Of a stretch of 64,000 nucleotides of DNA, positions 33,061-41,874 are shown one piece after another. Made by a program: the position numbers and the translations under genes. The notes under the pieces were generated by a model. That model made no database searches and was not told the DNA's origin. It saw only the letters and a program-made list of their open reading frames with translations. Position 1 is the stretch's first letter, and every line of letters begins with the position of its first letter. This DNA is from Thermanaerothrix sp034436175 (lineage in GTDB: Bacteria > Chloroflexota > Anaerolineae > Anaerolineales > Anaerolineaceae), in assembly GCA_964427505.1 (NCBI GenBank), contig CAYRUO010000002.1, forward strand, positions 186,001-250,000. Direction: 5' to 3'.

Positions 33061-34098
33061 TTATCCACCCTGCGCTGAGATGGACTCGCGTTGCCTGAGT
33101 TGAGCCACAAGCCTCTTCTTCCCTTGCAAAATGGCTTGCGTCTCGCGCATATTCTCTTCAATGAGGGGATAAAGATACCACATCGTCATCCAACCAAACA
33201 AAAACCCGGTGATCGTGCGCAACAAAGGGGTGCTCTCACGCACGAGCGACCATTGGGAGAGGAAGGGAATCAAACCCGGTAATTGTGAAACCCCATCTAG
33301 GGCAATAGGCACTAAACCAAACAGCACCCAAAGATACCAGGGAAGGCGCTTCCATCGCCTCCCGGTGAGTCCAAATACCAAACCAAAGAGCAGCATCGAA
33401 CCGTAAATCGCCACATCACGCTGGCAAAGCGCTACCTTGAATCCCAGTGCTCCGGCTCCATATCCTAACGACTCACCCCCAGTCAGGGCTCGCGCCCGCG
33501 CTAAATTCAGGCCACTGGTTCCTGTGATCGCTTCGTACGAAGCCACATTGTCTAAATGAGCCACTTCACGTGGATAATAAGGCTGTAAACCAAAAAAGAA
33601 CCAAGAGCGAAAAGCCAGTTGATGACACAAGGGACTGTAAACAGCATAAATGGCACCGGCTAACCGATTCCAGCCCAGCCTAAGAGATAAGGGCGCAAGA
33701 AACGGGATGCCGACATATAAGAGCAGGAAAAAATTGAAAACAGCAAGGTAGTGACGACTCAGCCAGAGCGAGAGAGCATCGGCAGCACTCCACTTGGTTT
33801 GCTTGTCTTCCCGGCTTCGCTCTTCTTTCCTTTCAAGCCGACGTAGTTGAGACTGACGATCGCGGGCTGCACCAAGCGCAACCTCAAGAGATTGGCGATT
33901 AATAGGGGGACGCAATCGGTAAGGGCCGATCTCCACTATCGGGTATACCTCCCCCATCAGAGAGCGCAAACCCTCGTTATCATCCACATGGACCACCACG
34001 ATTTGTAGGTCAAACGTCGTCCTAAAGCCCTCCAATATCTCCTGGACCTCATCGCACAAAGGACAGGATGACGTACGATACACGGTAACAATTATCAT
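33061..34098 (-). CDS. Glutaredoxin-like domain fused to DUF2085 membrane domain
   Basis: 345 residues. Residues 1-80 are a glutaredoxin/thioredoxin-like fold with a CPLC active site (YRTSSCPLCDEVQEIL) and cis-Pro region VYPIVEIG. A charged linker follows (90-118). The rest is a DUF2085 membrane domain with five or six helices and the conserved Cys pairs in SPLCHQLAFRSWF and KVALCQRDVAIYGSM. The Cys-rich membrane part next to a thiol-disulfide domain suggests electron transfer across the membrane. It overlaps the TlpA gene by 4 bases and stops 4 bases before pgeF. Confidence 0.85.
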   Translation of the reverse strand: MIIVTVYRTSSCPLCDEVQEILEGFRTTFDLQIVVVHVDDNEGLRSLMGEVYPIVEIGPYRLRPPINRQSLEVALGAARDRQSQLRRLERKEERSREDKQTKWSAADALSLWLSRHYLAVFNFFLLLYVGIPFLAPLSLRLGWNRLAGAIYAVYSPLCHQLAFRSWFFFGLQPYYPREVAHLDNVASYEAITGTSGLNLARARALTGGESLGYGAGALGFKVALCQRDVAIYGSMLLFGLVFGLTGRRWKRLPWYLWVLFGLVPIALDGVSQLPGLIPFLSQWSLVRESTPLLRTITGFLFGWMTMWYLYPLIEENMRETQAILQGKKRLVAQLRQRESISAQGG

Positions 34099-34634
34099 GG
34101 TTTAACTCCTAACACCTCTAAACCAGTGCTCAACATATCCGGTGTCAACACCCCTACGTGATCTGCCGCTAATTTTCCTTCCGAGTTCACGAAAAAACTA
34201 GTGGGAAAGCCCACAATCCGATAGCGTTCGGCGACCTCACCCTTCGAATCCAAGAGAACAGGAAAGGTCAGCCCTATGGCGTGGGTAAAAGATAAGACGT
34301 GTGAAGATGACTCGGCGTAATTAATCCCCATGATGAATATTCTACCCTCTAAACCTTCGTATACCTGTTGAAGCGAGGGCATTTCCTCGCGGCAAGGTTC
34401 GCACCAAGAAGCCCAAAAGTTCAAAATTAGCGGACGTTCTCTAAAATCTGTAAGGCTTGTAGTCGCACCATCTAAGGAGGTTAATTTAAAATCCGGAACG
34501 GAGTAACCCACCTCGATTCTGTCAGATGCAAACAGAGAAACGGGGCGAATTAAAATCACACCTCCAAACCCCATTCCTAAGATTAACCCCATGCCTATCA
34601 CCAACCATCGCCGTGAAGAGACGAAGCGCCTCAC
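34095..34634 (-). CDS. TlpA/ResA-type membrane thioredoxin
   Basis: 179 residues. N-terminal signal anchor (about 10-35), then an AlkC/TSA-thioredoxin fold with active site WASWCEPCREEMPS near residue 78 and cis-Pro in VGFPTSFFVN. Exported, it would reduce disulfides outside the membrane, for instance for cytochrome c or envelope proteins. It starts 3 bases after ccdA, its usual electron donor. Both lie in the long minus-strand run. Confidence 0.93.
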   Translation of the reverse strand: MRRFVSSRRWLVIGMGLILGMGFGGVILIRPVSLFASDRIEVGYSVPDFKLTSLDGATTSLTDFRERPLILNFWASWCEPCREEMPSLQQVYEGLEGRIFIMGINYAESSSHVLSFTHAIGLTFPVLLDSKGEVAERYRIVGFPTSFFVNSEGKLAADHVGVLTPDMLSTGLEVLGVKP

Positions 34635-34637
34635 AGA

Positions 34638-35357
34638 TTACAACCCCAAATCCACAAAAAAGCCAAATTGCGCCAGTTGGTTAAATATCCCAAGAAAAAG
34701 CAAGATCCCCACACCAACCATCACCACCCCTGTGGCAATTTCAATATAGTGCATCACCTTTCGGTAACGGCGTAAGATGGCAACCACCCATCCAATACCC
34801 AACGCAGCCGCCAGAAACGGAATGGCTAATCCAAGTGAATACATTGCTAATAGAAACAACCCATTTACGACCGATCCCTGATTGATGGCCAGGGTCAAAA
34901 TCATCCCCAGAACAGGGCCAATGCACGGTGACCATCCGGCAGAAAACGAAATTCCCAGAAAAGCAGATGAAAGCAGACTCCGTCGTTGATCGAGCGGTGT
35001 CCGCGGACGGAGATCATATTCAAGCCATTGAATGCGCAGTAGGCCGGTCATATGTAAACCCAGCAATATCACAATAATTCCCCCTAAGCGGGCAATCCAA
35101 GCCCGCAAATCATACAACAAACTTCCTACCGCGGAAAGTGCCAACCCCAGAGTAAGAAACACCAAACTGAACCCGATAACAAAAGCCAGTCCGTGTAAAA
35201 ATGTCTCCCAACGATTAGGCACACCTTCTTGCTGTATCCTCGCAACCGAGCGCCCGCTGAGATAGCCCACATAGGCCGGGATAAGACCAAATACACAGGG
35301 AGATAGGAACGAAGCCAATCCGGCCAAGAACGCTAAACCTGCACTCACCTCTGTCAT
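34638..35357 (-). CDS. ccdA: CcdA-type cytochrome c biogenesis / thiol-disulfide transmembrane protein
   Basis: 239 residues from ATG 35357 (GAGGTG upstream). Six membrane helices with the two Cys of the family: FLSPCVFGLIPAYVGYLSG near residue 23 and SAGWSPCIGPVLGMIL near 145. It carries electrons from cytoplasmic thioredoxin to exported thioredoxins. Its partner TlpA is 3 bases away. No cytochrome c maturation genes are in view, so the pair may serve other exported thiols. Confidence 0.95.
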   Translation of the reverse strand: MTEVSAGLAFLAGLASFLSPCVFGLIPAYVGYLSGRSVARIQQEGVPNRWETFLHGLAFVIGFSLVFLTLGLALSAVGSLLYDLRAWIARLGGIIVILLGLHMTGLLRIQWLEYDLRPRTPLDQRRSLLSSAFLGISFSAGWSPCIGPVLGMILTLAINQGSVVNGLFLLAMYSLGLAIPFLAAALGIGWVVAILRRYRKVMHYIEIATGVVMVGVGILLFLGIFNQLAQFGFFVDLGL

Positions 35358-35384
35358 CGAACACCTCAAAAAACCGTTTGATCT

Positions 35385-36500
35385 CTAAGCCTCAATAACC
35401 TCAACAATCGTCCCCCCAGGCATACTAACGGTTACATCGCCCGGGTCATACGGGACAATCGGTTTTGTCCAGCGAAAGACAAACTTAGCATCCTCTGGTG
35501 CGCAATTCACACACCCGTGAGAGCGTGGGGTGCCAAAATCATTGTGCCAGAACGTAGAATGAATAGCCACACCTTCACCGGTAAACAGCGACGTCCACGC
35601 CACACCCGGTAGATCATACCCGGTGCCGGTTTGCCCTCCACTCATGTGGATTGAAATAGCCTTGCGCCAAATGGGATGTGGCCCTAATGGCGTACCCCAT
35701 TTTTCAACCAAATTTCCTGATGCATCCCATTTGGCACCAGAAGAAATTTGACAAGCATAAACCTCGGTCTTGCCCTCATAACAATAAAGCATCTGACGCG
35801 TCGGCGTTACATCTACCACAATGCGTTTGTCTTCAACTTCGGGGCTGATCGGGGTTAATTCCTCCGCCGTTAAGGGACGGAATGCTTCCGCCGCAGCCCA
35901 GAAGATATCACCAGGTCCATAACGTTCGTTAATGCGATAGAGGACTTGACCTTGTGAATTTGTTGTAATACCGTCCACCCACAAGATTTGGCTGTAATAT
36001 AAGCGTGGGACAAGTCCATGCTCCACAACATACTTTAACCAAGGGGAAACAGGTTCGCGATTCTCGAGGAAAATCTGGACATGGGGAACGGTAACTTCAA
36101 CCCACATCCCCTTACCCAGACTGGTTTGAGGCAACTCACTTACCGGTGTATTGGGTAAATTTCGCACCGGTTGAACACTTGGCGCATAAATGTACCCATC
36201 CGGCGTCTCGACCCAGCGGCGGCTTTGACGTCCTGCCGGGACCTCACCCACCACTTCGCGCAGCCATACCACGACCGCATCTTCATAAAGCACACCAACA
36301 GAAGGACTGTCGGCCGAAGGTCGGGCGCGAATGTCTACTTTTCCAACGCAAATTCGCCCTAATCGTTCTGCATCCGGCCAATTTGCGACCAACTGCTGCC
36401 ACTCTATCCAAGGTCGCAAAGCCAGCGATCCCAGAGTTAACACCCCTAGCTTCAAGAAATCTCGCCGTGAGATTGGCTGATACCAAAAATTCATGCCCAT
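35385..36500 (-). CDS. Tat-exported L,D-transpeptidase (YkuD) with SH3-like domain
   Basis: 371 residues from ATG 36500 (GGGG about 7 bases upstream; other Met codons 6 bases either side are possible). Twin-arginine signal SRRDFLKLG near residue 12, an SH3-like region (about 50-110), then the YkuD domain ending in HSTFWHNDFGTPRSHGCVNCAPEDAKFVF. The catalytic Cys in SHGCVN and its His are present; the usual Arg after Val is Asn. The enzyme makes 3-3 cross-links or attaches proteins in peptidoglycan, so the organism should have at least some peptidoglycan. Confidence 0.92.
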   Translation of the reverse strand: MGMNFWYQPISRRDFLKLGVLTLGSLALRPWIEWQQLVANWPDAERLGRICVGKVDIRARPSADSPSVGVLYEDAVVVWLREVVGEVPAGRQSRRWVETPDGYIYAPSVQPVRNLPNTPVSELPQTSLGKGMWVEVTVPHVQIFLENREPVSPWLKYVVEHGLVPRLYYSQILWVDGITTNSQGQVLYRINERYGPGDIFWAAAEAFRPLTAEELTPISPEVEDKRIVVDVTPTRQMLYCYEGKTEVYACQISSGAKWDASGNLVEKWGTPLGPHPIWRKAISIHMSGGQTGTGYDLPGVAWTSLFTGEGVAIHSTFWHNDFGTPRSHGCVNCAPEDAKFVFRWTKPIVPYDPGDVTVSMPGGTIVEVIEA

Positions 36501-36551
36501 AAAGATACCCCGGCTCAAAAGTTTTGTCAAACTTCCAGGGTTAAAACACGG

Positions 36552-38084
36552 TTAGAACTGTGCAAAAAGGCCTTCCTGCACCAATATTCGCACCTTTTCA
36601 ATTTCTGGCCCCCACCAGGCATCCCCGGCCTGATAAGGCACGTATTCCCGCAGAAGGCTATATGCCTCTCGGGTTCCTTTACCCAACCGGGCATCCGGGT
36701 ATTGACGCAGGCGAAGGTCAAGCGCTCTGGCCGCAGTATAAAGTTCAATGGCAATCACATGGGCTGTGTTGAGAACGATTTGCCGCGCATGTCGAGCAGC
36801 CGTTGTGGCATTGGCATTATGATCTTCCTGTTCACCCGAAGTTGGGAGTGAGTGCACACTATCCGGATGGGCTAAAGTTTGATTTTCCAGCACTAAAGAG
36901 GCGGCTGTATACTGCGGCATCATCAACCCTGAATTCAACCCTGCCGCATCTGGTAAATCCACCAGCATCGGAGGAAGCCCTCCATTGAGTTTCCCATCGG
37001 TCAACCGAAAGATCCTCCGCTCGGAAATCGCCGCGACTTCGGCCATCGCAATGCCCAGAAAGTCCATCGCCATACCCACCGGTTCCCCGTGAAAGTTACC
37101 CCCTGAAAGGACGGTCCCACCTTCAAAGAGAAGTGGATTATCCGTAGCGGCATTTATCTCACGCTCAATGATCCGAGAGACAAACTCAAAGGTATCCCAC
37201 GCTGTCCCTTGTACTTGCGGGGCACAGCGGAGTGAATAAGCATCTTGAACTCGTTGCGCACGCCCTACAAGCGTGGATCCTGCAGTTAAATGACGGATGT
37301 GCTCGGCCACTCTCTCCTGCCCCGGATGTCCACGTGCCGCTTGAATCCTGGCATCAAAGGCCTCAATACATCCCATAATGGCTTCCAGACTCATGGCAAG
37401 CGCCACCTCAACCGTACGCAACAAATTCTCGGCATCGTAGAGGGTTAACGCAGCAATAGCGGCCGAAAAGGTAGCACCGTTATTGATCGCTAACCCCTCT
37501 TTTGCTCCCAACACTAAGCGCTCTAATCCTGCAGCCTGCATGGCATCCTTGCCTCGCATCACCTCGCCATTGAAACGTGCCCACCCCGATTCTTCTGCAC
37601 GATCTTCGGCGTCAGTAGTAAACACCAACGCCAGATGGGACAGCAATGCGAGATCCCCCGATGATCCCAACGAACCCTGTTCAGGCACAATGGGAACAAC
37701 ATTGCGATTTAACATTTCCAAAAGAGTCTGCACGACCTCAATCCGAACCCCAGAATGACCACGCGTTAATGTGTTCGCCCGGATTAACATCGCCGCACGC
37801 ACAATGTCATCTGGGAATGGAGTTCCCGTCGCCACAGCATGGCTGAGAATAAGATTGCGACTTAGACGATCCCTGGCCTCAGGCTTAATGCGCTGCTCGG
37901 CAAAGATTCCAAAACCTGTGTTAATCCCATAAACCGGTTTATCCTCCCGTAGGATCTGCTCCAGCCAACTGCGAGACCGCAAAATGGCTTCCCTCCCCGC
38001 TGTTGAAAGCGAGACCGGTTCATTGCGACGCGCTACGGCTTCCACATCGGGAATTGTCAAATGGTGACCATCAATTTCGATCAT
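36552..38084 (-). CDS. hutH: Histidine ammonia-lyase-like protein with Ser-Ser-Gly MIO tripeptide
   Basis: 510 residues, the normal HAL length. Seen: VYGINTGFG near 51, NLILSHA near 77, GSLGSSGDLALLSH near 137-150, AKEGLAINNGA, and GEQEDHNANAT. In HAL/PAL/TAL enzymes the self-made MIO cofactor forms from Ala-Ser-Gly; here the tripeptide is Ser141-Ser142-Gly143 (codons at 37664-37656). NNGA also differs from the usual LNGT. No hutU or hutI is nearby, so the substrate may not be histidine. It lies between a kinase-like gene (7 bases upstream) and the L,D-transpeptidase. Confidence 0.85.
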   Translation of the reverse strand: MIEIDGHHLTIPDVEAVARRNEPVSLSTAGREAILRSRSWLEQILREDKPVYGINTGFGIFAEQRIKPEARDRLSRNLILSHAVATGTPFPDDIVRAAMLIRANTLTRGHSGVRIEVVQTLLEMLNRNVVPIVPEQGSLGSSGDLALLSHLALVFTTDAEDRAEESGWARFNGEVMRGKDAMQAAGLERLVLGAKEGLAINNGATFSAAIAALTLYDAENLLRTVEVALAMSLEAIMGCIEAFDARIQAARGHPGQERVAEHIRHLTAGSTLVGRAQRVQDAYSLRCAPQVQGTAWDTFEFVSRIIEREINAATDNPLLFEGGTVLSGGNFHGEPVGMAMDFLGIAMAEVAAISERRIFRLTDGKLNGGLPPMLVDLPDAAGLNSGLMMPQYTAASLVLENQTLAHPDSVHSLPTSGEQEDHNANATTAARHARQIVLNTAHVIAIELYTAARALDLRLRQYPDARLGKGTREAYSLLREYVPYQAGDAWWGPEIEKVRILVQEGLFAQF

Positions 38085-38091
38085 GCTGACC

Positions 38092-38802
38092 TCAACTCAG
38101 AAGAAAGTGTCCTGCCAAAACAGCCACAGCCGGTACGGTGAGGTTATCCACATCCGGTAAGGGTAAGGACTCAATCACTGTTGCTAATAAGGCAATGACG
38201 AACAACGGACCGAACAACTCTGAAAACGATGAATTTATGGTACCTCCAAGGATAAAGATGCCCCAAACGAGTGCGGCCATCCCCCACCCACCGAATAACA
38301 TGGCGAGTGAACCGGCGATGGTTTTGGTCCGCGACCAGGGTAACGAAAAACTGGGCACACGTTTGCCAATGAGATCTGCCAGCCCATCTCCGCCACAAAG
38401 AAGCATAAGGGCGACCAATCCGATGGGCGTATCATACCAGTAAAGAATTGTTAACAGAACGAACACAATCCCATAAAAAAGCGGGCCGCGCAAGATTTCA
38501 CGTGCCAATCCATGCCGGGTCATGGCGACTACCGCCGCTTCATCTCTGAGCAACCCTAGCCCAACCAAAAGAAACTGAACCGTGATCCCCAGAGGGATCA
38601 AAGCCGCCCAAAAGCGAGATGAATACGACTCCGGAAACAACAGCCAACATAAAACAAAAATTGGACCGGTGCCAATATGAATGATTTTTCGACTTACCGG
38701 TCCACTCACCCAACCCCGTGCCGCTATATAAGTATTCACTCTCAACCACGCCAATGCCAACAAAAGGGTAATTATGAAAGCCCAAAAACTGCTATGGAGC
38801 AT
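38092..38802 (-). CDS. Phytol/dolichol kinase-like membrane protein
   Basis: 236 residues with about seven membrane helices. Sequence marks of the CTP-dependent polyprenol/phytol kinase group: RKIIHIGTGP, GDGLADLIGKRVP, a KT-x-AGS stretch (TKTIAGSLAM), and the late ESLPLPDVDNLTVPAVA. It should phosphorylate a lipid alcohol in the membrane; phytol, dolichol and diacylglycerol cannot be told apart. It lies 7 bases before hutH and 21 after smpB. Confidence 0.85.
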   Translation of the reverse strand: MLHSSFWAFIITLLLALAWLRVNTYIAARGWVSGPVSRKIIHIGTGPIFVLCWLLFPESYSSRFWAALIPLGITVQFLLVGLGLLRDEAAVVAMTRHGLAREILRGPLFYGIVFVLLTILYWYDTPIGLVALMLLCGGDGLADLIGKRVPSFSLPWSRTKTIAGSLAMLFGGWGMAALVWGIFILGGTINSSFSELFGPLFVIALLATVIESLPLPDVDNLTVPAVAVLAGHFLLS

Positions 38803-38823
38803 AATTTGCCGCTGATATAATGA

Positions 38824-39282
38824 CTAAAATCGGTAGCGACGACTCTCTTCCCGTGCCAGTTCGCGTTCTTCATCGCGTTTGGCAATTTCATGGCGTTTAT
38901 CATAAAGTTTCTTGCCCTTGGCGATGGCAATTTCCACTTTTGCAAGACCGTCCTTAAGGTACATTTGAACCGGGACAATAGTAACCCCTTTTTGACGTAC
39001 AGCGTTCCAGAGTTCCAGGATCTCACGCCGATGGAGGAGCAACCGCCGTGGTCGTTTAGGATCATGATTAAAACGACTGGCTTTATCATAGGGAGCGATG
39101 TGGGCATTGATCAACCAGGCTTCGCGCCCATCCACCTGCACATAAGAATCGGTTAAGTTAACCTGCCCGGCACGCACGGATTTGATCTCGCTCCCCTGTA
39201 AGGCAATTCCCGCCTCGTAGCGCTCCAGCAAGAAGTATTCAAACTTTGCTTTTCGGTTGGTTGCAACAATCTTGATGCTCAT
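38824..39282 (-). CDS. smpB: SsrA-binding protein SmpB
   Basis: 152 residues. It binds tmRNA for rescue of stalled ribosomes. Seen: ATNRKAKFEYFLLERYEAGIALQGSEIKS at the start, NLTDSYV, RPRRLLLHRREI, and the basic C-terminal tail KRDEERELAREESRRYRF that enters the mRNA channel. The tmRNA gene itself is not seen here. It is 18 bases from the MFS gene upstream. Confidence 0.98.
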   Translation of the reverse strand: MSIKIVATNRKAKFEYFLLERYEAGIALQGSEIKSVRAGQVNLTDSYVQVDGREAWLINAHIAPYDKASRFNHDPKRPRRLLLHRREILELWNAVRQKGVTIVPVQMYLKDGLAKVEIAIAKGKKLYDKRHEIAKRDEERELAREESRRYRF

Positions 39283-39300
39283 ACCTGCATTTTAACACAT

Positions 39301-40572
39301 CTAACCCCAGCGAATGATCACCCAGCCCATCAAAAAGCGTGCTCCGGCCAAGACCAAAAGCGCTAGAGATAACCCCAACCATTGACCGATCAATGGGCCT
39401 GCTAAAGAGCCGATTAACGCCCCGGCATTAGCGACCACATTGAACCAGGCCAACGAAGGCCCTCGCACTTCTTCCGGCACGCGTTCAAGCAAATAATTAA
39501 ACAAAGCCCCACCAGCCAATGACCAGGCGGCCCCTCCAATGAGATTAGCCAATAGATAAACTCCCGGCGAATGTGCAATGCTTAGTAGCGCCGGAAACCC
39601 ACTCAAGAGCACCAAACCAAGCCCGGTAGTACCACGGTTGCCTAAAACCCGGGTAATTCGCACGAGTTGCGTCGAACCCACAAACACACTTAAGAAGAAA
39701 AGCGCATTCCCCAGGCTAATATATTGGTCCGAAATTCCCAGCACCTTAACGGTATAAATCGGAAAGAGCGGGATGGGCAAATATTGGGCTAGATGAAATC
39801 CCAACATAATCAACAAGATATGACGAAATGGGGTACGAAGAATCTCAAAATGGAATACCTGCTTGTAATCGGCAATGATCCCCAACAAAGTGGCTACCAA
39901 CGGACGGGGGTTCTCTCTCGCTGCTCTATACCTTTCCTTCGTTACCACGCGCACAAGATACAAATGCACGGTGCTCATTGCCGCCCCGATGACCCCGATC
40001 AGAAAAACCCAGACGTACCCAGTCGGAAAAGGGGAAACATTCAGAATGTAACCACAAATCAGCGATGACACTATAGTGGCCACGGCAAAAGCCGCATTTC
40101 GCATCCCTGCTACCCATGCCCGCCAATCTGCCGGAACGGTTTCTGCAAATAAGGCATTAAAACTGACCGAAAGTGCGGCCCCAGGGATATAAAAGAAAAA
40201 GATTAACCCGATCAACACAAAGGGCTGTATTGAGGTTGCCCCCCAGAGCGGCAGTATAACAAGGAACAAATACAACAACCGATGTGCGATTGCCGTGCGA
40301 ACGACTACCGAGTGCACATGACGTTGTTCAAGCCACGCCCCTGCCGGTAGGGCGAAAAGCAGACTCATAAGGGCCGGCGCCGCATTGATCCAGCCAATCT
40401 GTTCCGTCGTAGCCCCAACCCGAGCCGCATAAATGGTGAGAAACGAGAGTGAACTCCCATTTAAAACACCAAACCAAGCAATATCGGCAATCAGGTGAAG
40501 AAAATTACCCCGGTATTCCACGGGAAGCATACCCAAATTCAGCCGGCGAAACATGGACAGACGACCCCTCAT
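39301..40572 (-). CDS. MFS transporter
   Basis: About 423 residues (ATG 40572; ATG 40554 with GAGGGG upstream is an equal choice). Twelve membrane helices in two halves. The first half contains INAAPALMSLLFALPAGAWLEQR, a variant of the MFS loop 2-3 motif. Substrate unknown. It is first in the long minus-strand run to 30916. A TAGAAT box at 40612-40607 with a weak -35 may be the promoter. Confidence 0.88.
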   Translation of the reverse strand: MRGRLSMFRRLNLGMLPVEYRGNFLHLIADIAWFGVLNGSSLSFLTIYAARVGATTEQIGWINAAPALMSLLFALPAGAWLEQRHVHSVVVRTAIAHRLLYLFLVILPLWGATSIQPFVLIGLIFFFYIPGAALSVSFNALFAETVPADWRAWVAGMRNAAFAVATIVSSLICGYILNVSPFPTGYVWVFLIGVIGAAMSTVHLYLVRVVTKERYRAARENPRPLVATLLGIIADYKQVFHFEILRTPFRHILLIMLGFHLAQYLPIPLFPIYTVKVLGISDQYISLGNALFFLSVFVGSTQLVRITRVLGNRGTTGLGLVLLSGFPALLSIAHSPGVYLLANLIGGAAWSLAGGALFNYLLERVPEEVRGPSLAWFNVVANAGALIGSLAGPLIGQWLGLSLALLVLAGARFLMGWVIIRWG

Positions 40573-40727
40573 GACCTTACCCGCTTCCGTAAAAATCAAC
40601 CGTTCAATTCTACTCGTTCTTCGAGGACTTTACACCTTTCCCAAGCACCTTACATTTCTCTTAACCATTGGGATTATAATGACCTCAGCATCCAAAGATG
40701 GTCAAAAATCACAGGGAGGTAATCGTC

Positions 40728-41645
40728 ATGAGTGAAGTGGTATTAGCATTAGGGGGCGGAGGGGTTAAGGGAATCGCTCACTTGGGCGTCATCCATCGGT
40801 TAGAGCAGGAAGGGATCAAAATCAAGGCTATCGCCGGCACCAGCGCGGGGGGAGTCGTGGGCGCTTTATACGCCGCCGGTTATTCCGTCACCCAATTGAT
40901 CGAAGCCCTTGCCGACCTGAATCGAATTAATTACTTTGCACGCCGCCCTCAAGATGGCCCATCACTATTGGGCTTGGGGCAGGTTGCACCTTTCCTAGAG
41001 CGATTCCTGGCAGGTTTGACGTTTGATCGGTTGCTTATTCCCTTTGCTTGTACCGCAGTTGATCTCAACACCAAACAAGAATACGTACTGAACCGCGGTT
41101 CGGTTCTAGATGCTGTGTTGGCTACGATCGCTATTCCCGGCATCTTCCCGGCCCAAAAAATTGGTCAGGCTGAACTTGTAGATGGAGGTGTGCTCGATCC
41201 GGTACCAGTTGCCGTAGCCCGCTGGTTGGCCCCCAAACTCCCCATCATTGCCGTGTGCCTTTCACCGGTTCCGGAGAAATGGCAGGAGTTACCCGATTTC
41301 AACCCCATCCCCACCCCCCCACTCCCTCCCCCTCTCTTGAGCCAAATCTCCAACCTGCGTCTCAGTCAAGCCTTTCGCATCTACATTCAAGCCATTGATA
41401 TTACTTCACGCATGTTAGCCGAACTTCGCATGCAAGTTGAAAAACCTGATGTGATCTTACGCCCTGAAGTCAATCAATTTGGAATTTTGGACAAAGTAGA
41501 ACCAAGTATTTTGTTCAAGGCAGGTGAGGAAGCTGTAGAACAAGCACTTGATGCTATTCATCATGCGTTATCCTGGCCGCACGGTTTGCTACGTCGCTTC
41601 CAAAGCCCGCCCCCTCCGGAGATCATTCATCCACTAGAAGAGTAG
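40728..41645 (+). CDS. Patatin-like phospholipase
   Basis: 305 residues from ATG 40728, with GGAGG 8 bases upstream. Ser-Asp dyad lipase: oxyanion loop GGGGVKG (9-15), nucleophile Ser39 in GTSAG, and the catalytic Asp in VDGGVLDPVPV near 155. The YchK/RssA group of cytoplasmic patatins is the closest in appearance. It likely hydrolyses membrane phospholipid or acyl esters. It is followed by a small membrane protein and a carboxylesterase in the same direction, with short or negative gaps, suggesting a lipid-related operon. Confidence 0.93.
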   Translation: MSEVVLALGGGGVKGIAHLGVIHRLEQEGIKIKAIAGTSAGGVVGALYAAGYSVTQLIEALADLNRINYFARRPQDGPSLLGLGQVAPFLERFLAGLTFDRLLIPFACTAVDLNTKQEYVLNRGSVLDAVLATIAIPGIFPAQKIGQAELVDGGVLDPVPVAVARWLAPKLPIIAVCLSPVPEKWQELPDFNPIPTPPLPPPLLSQISNLRLSQAFRIYIQAIDITSRMLAELRMQVEKPDVILRPEVNQFGILDKVEPSILFKAGEEAVEQALDAIHHALSWPHGLLRRFQSPPPPEIIHPLEE

Positions 41646-41652
41646 TGTCACG

Positions 41653-41874
41653 ATGCGAGACTTACGACAGTATGCCCGACAAACCACTTTTCGCTTGATC
41701 CTTGGAGGGCTACTCATCTTATTCCTCGTTGGCTTGGGCCTAATCGCCTGGCGCTATGGACTTTCTGCCGCCAGTTTAGGCTTGTTTTGTCTGCTCGTAG
41801 GATTAATGCCGATAGGAATGGTTATACTGACTCTTGCAATCTGGGATTGGATTGTAAAACATGGTCGCGCTTGA
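41653..41874 (+). CDS. Small membrane protein (73 aa)
   Basis: 73 residues with two membrane helices (about 16-34 and 41-62) and basic ends. It lies 7 bases after the patatin gene and overlaps the next gene by 14 bases. No family recognised. The tight position between two lipolytic enzymes suggests it is expressed with them. Confidence 0.7.
   Translation: MRDLRQYARQTTFRLILGGLLILFLVGLGLIAWRYGLSAASLGLFCLLVGLMPIGMVILTLAIWDWIVKHGRA

Noticed and set aside
40728..41645. Patatin as a CBASS-type effector
   Set aside because: No cyclic-nucleotide synthase or accessory genes nearby; neighbours are a small membrane protein and an esterase.
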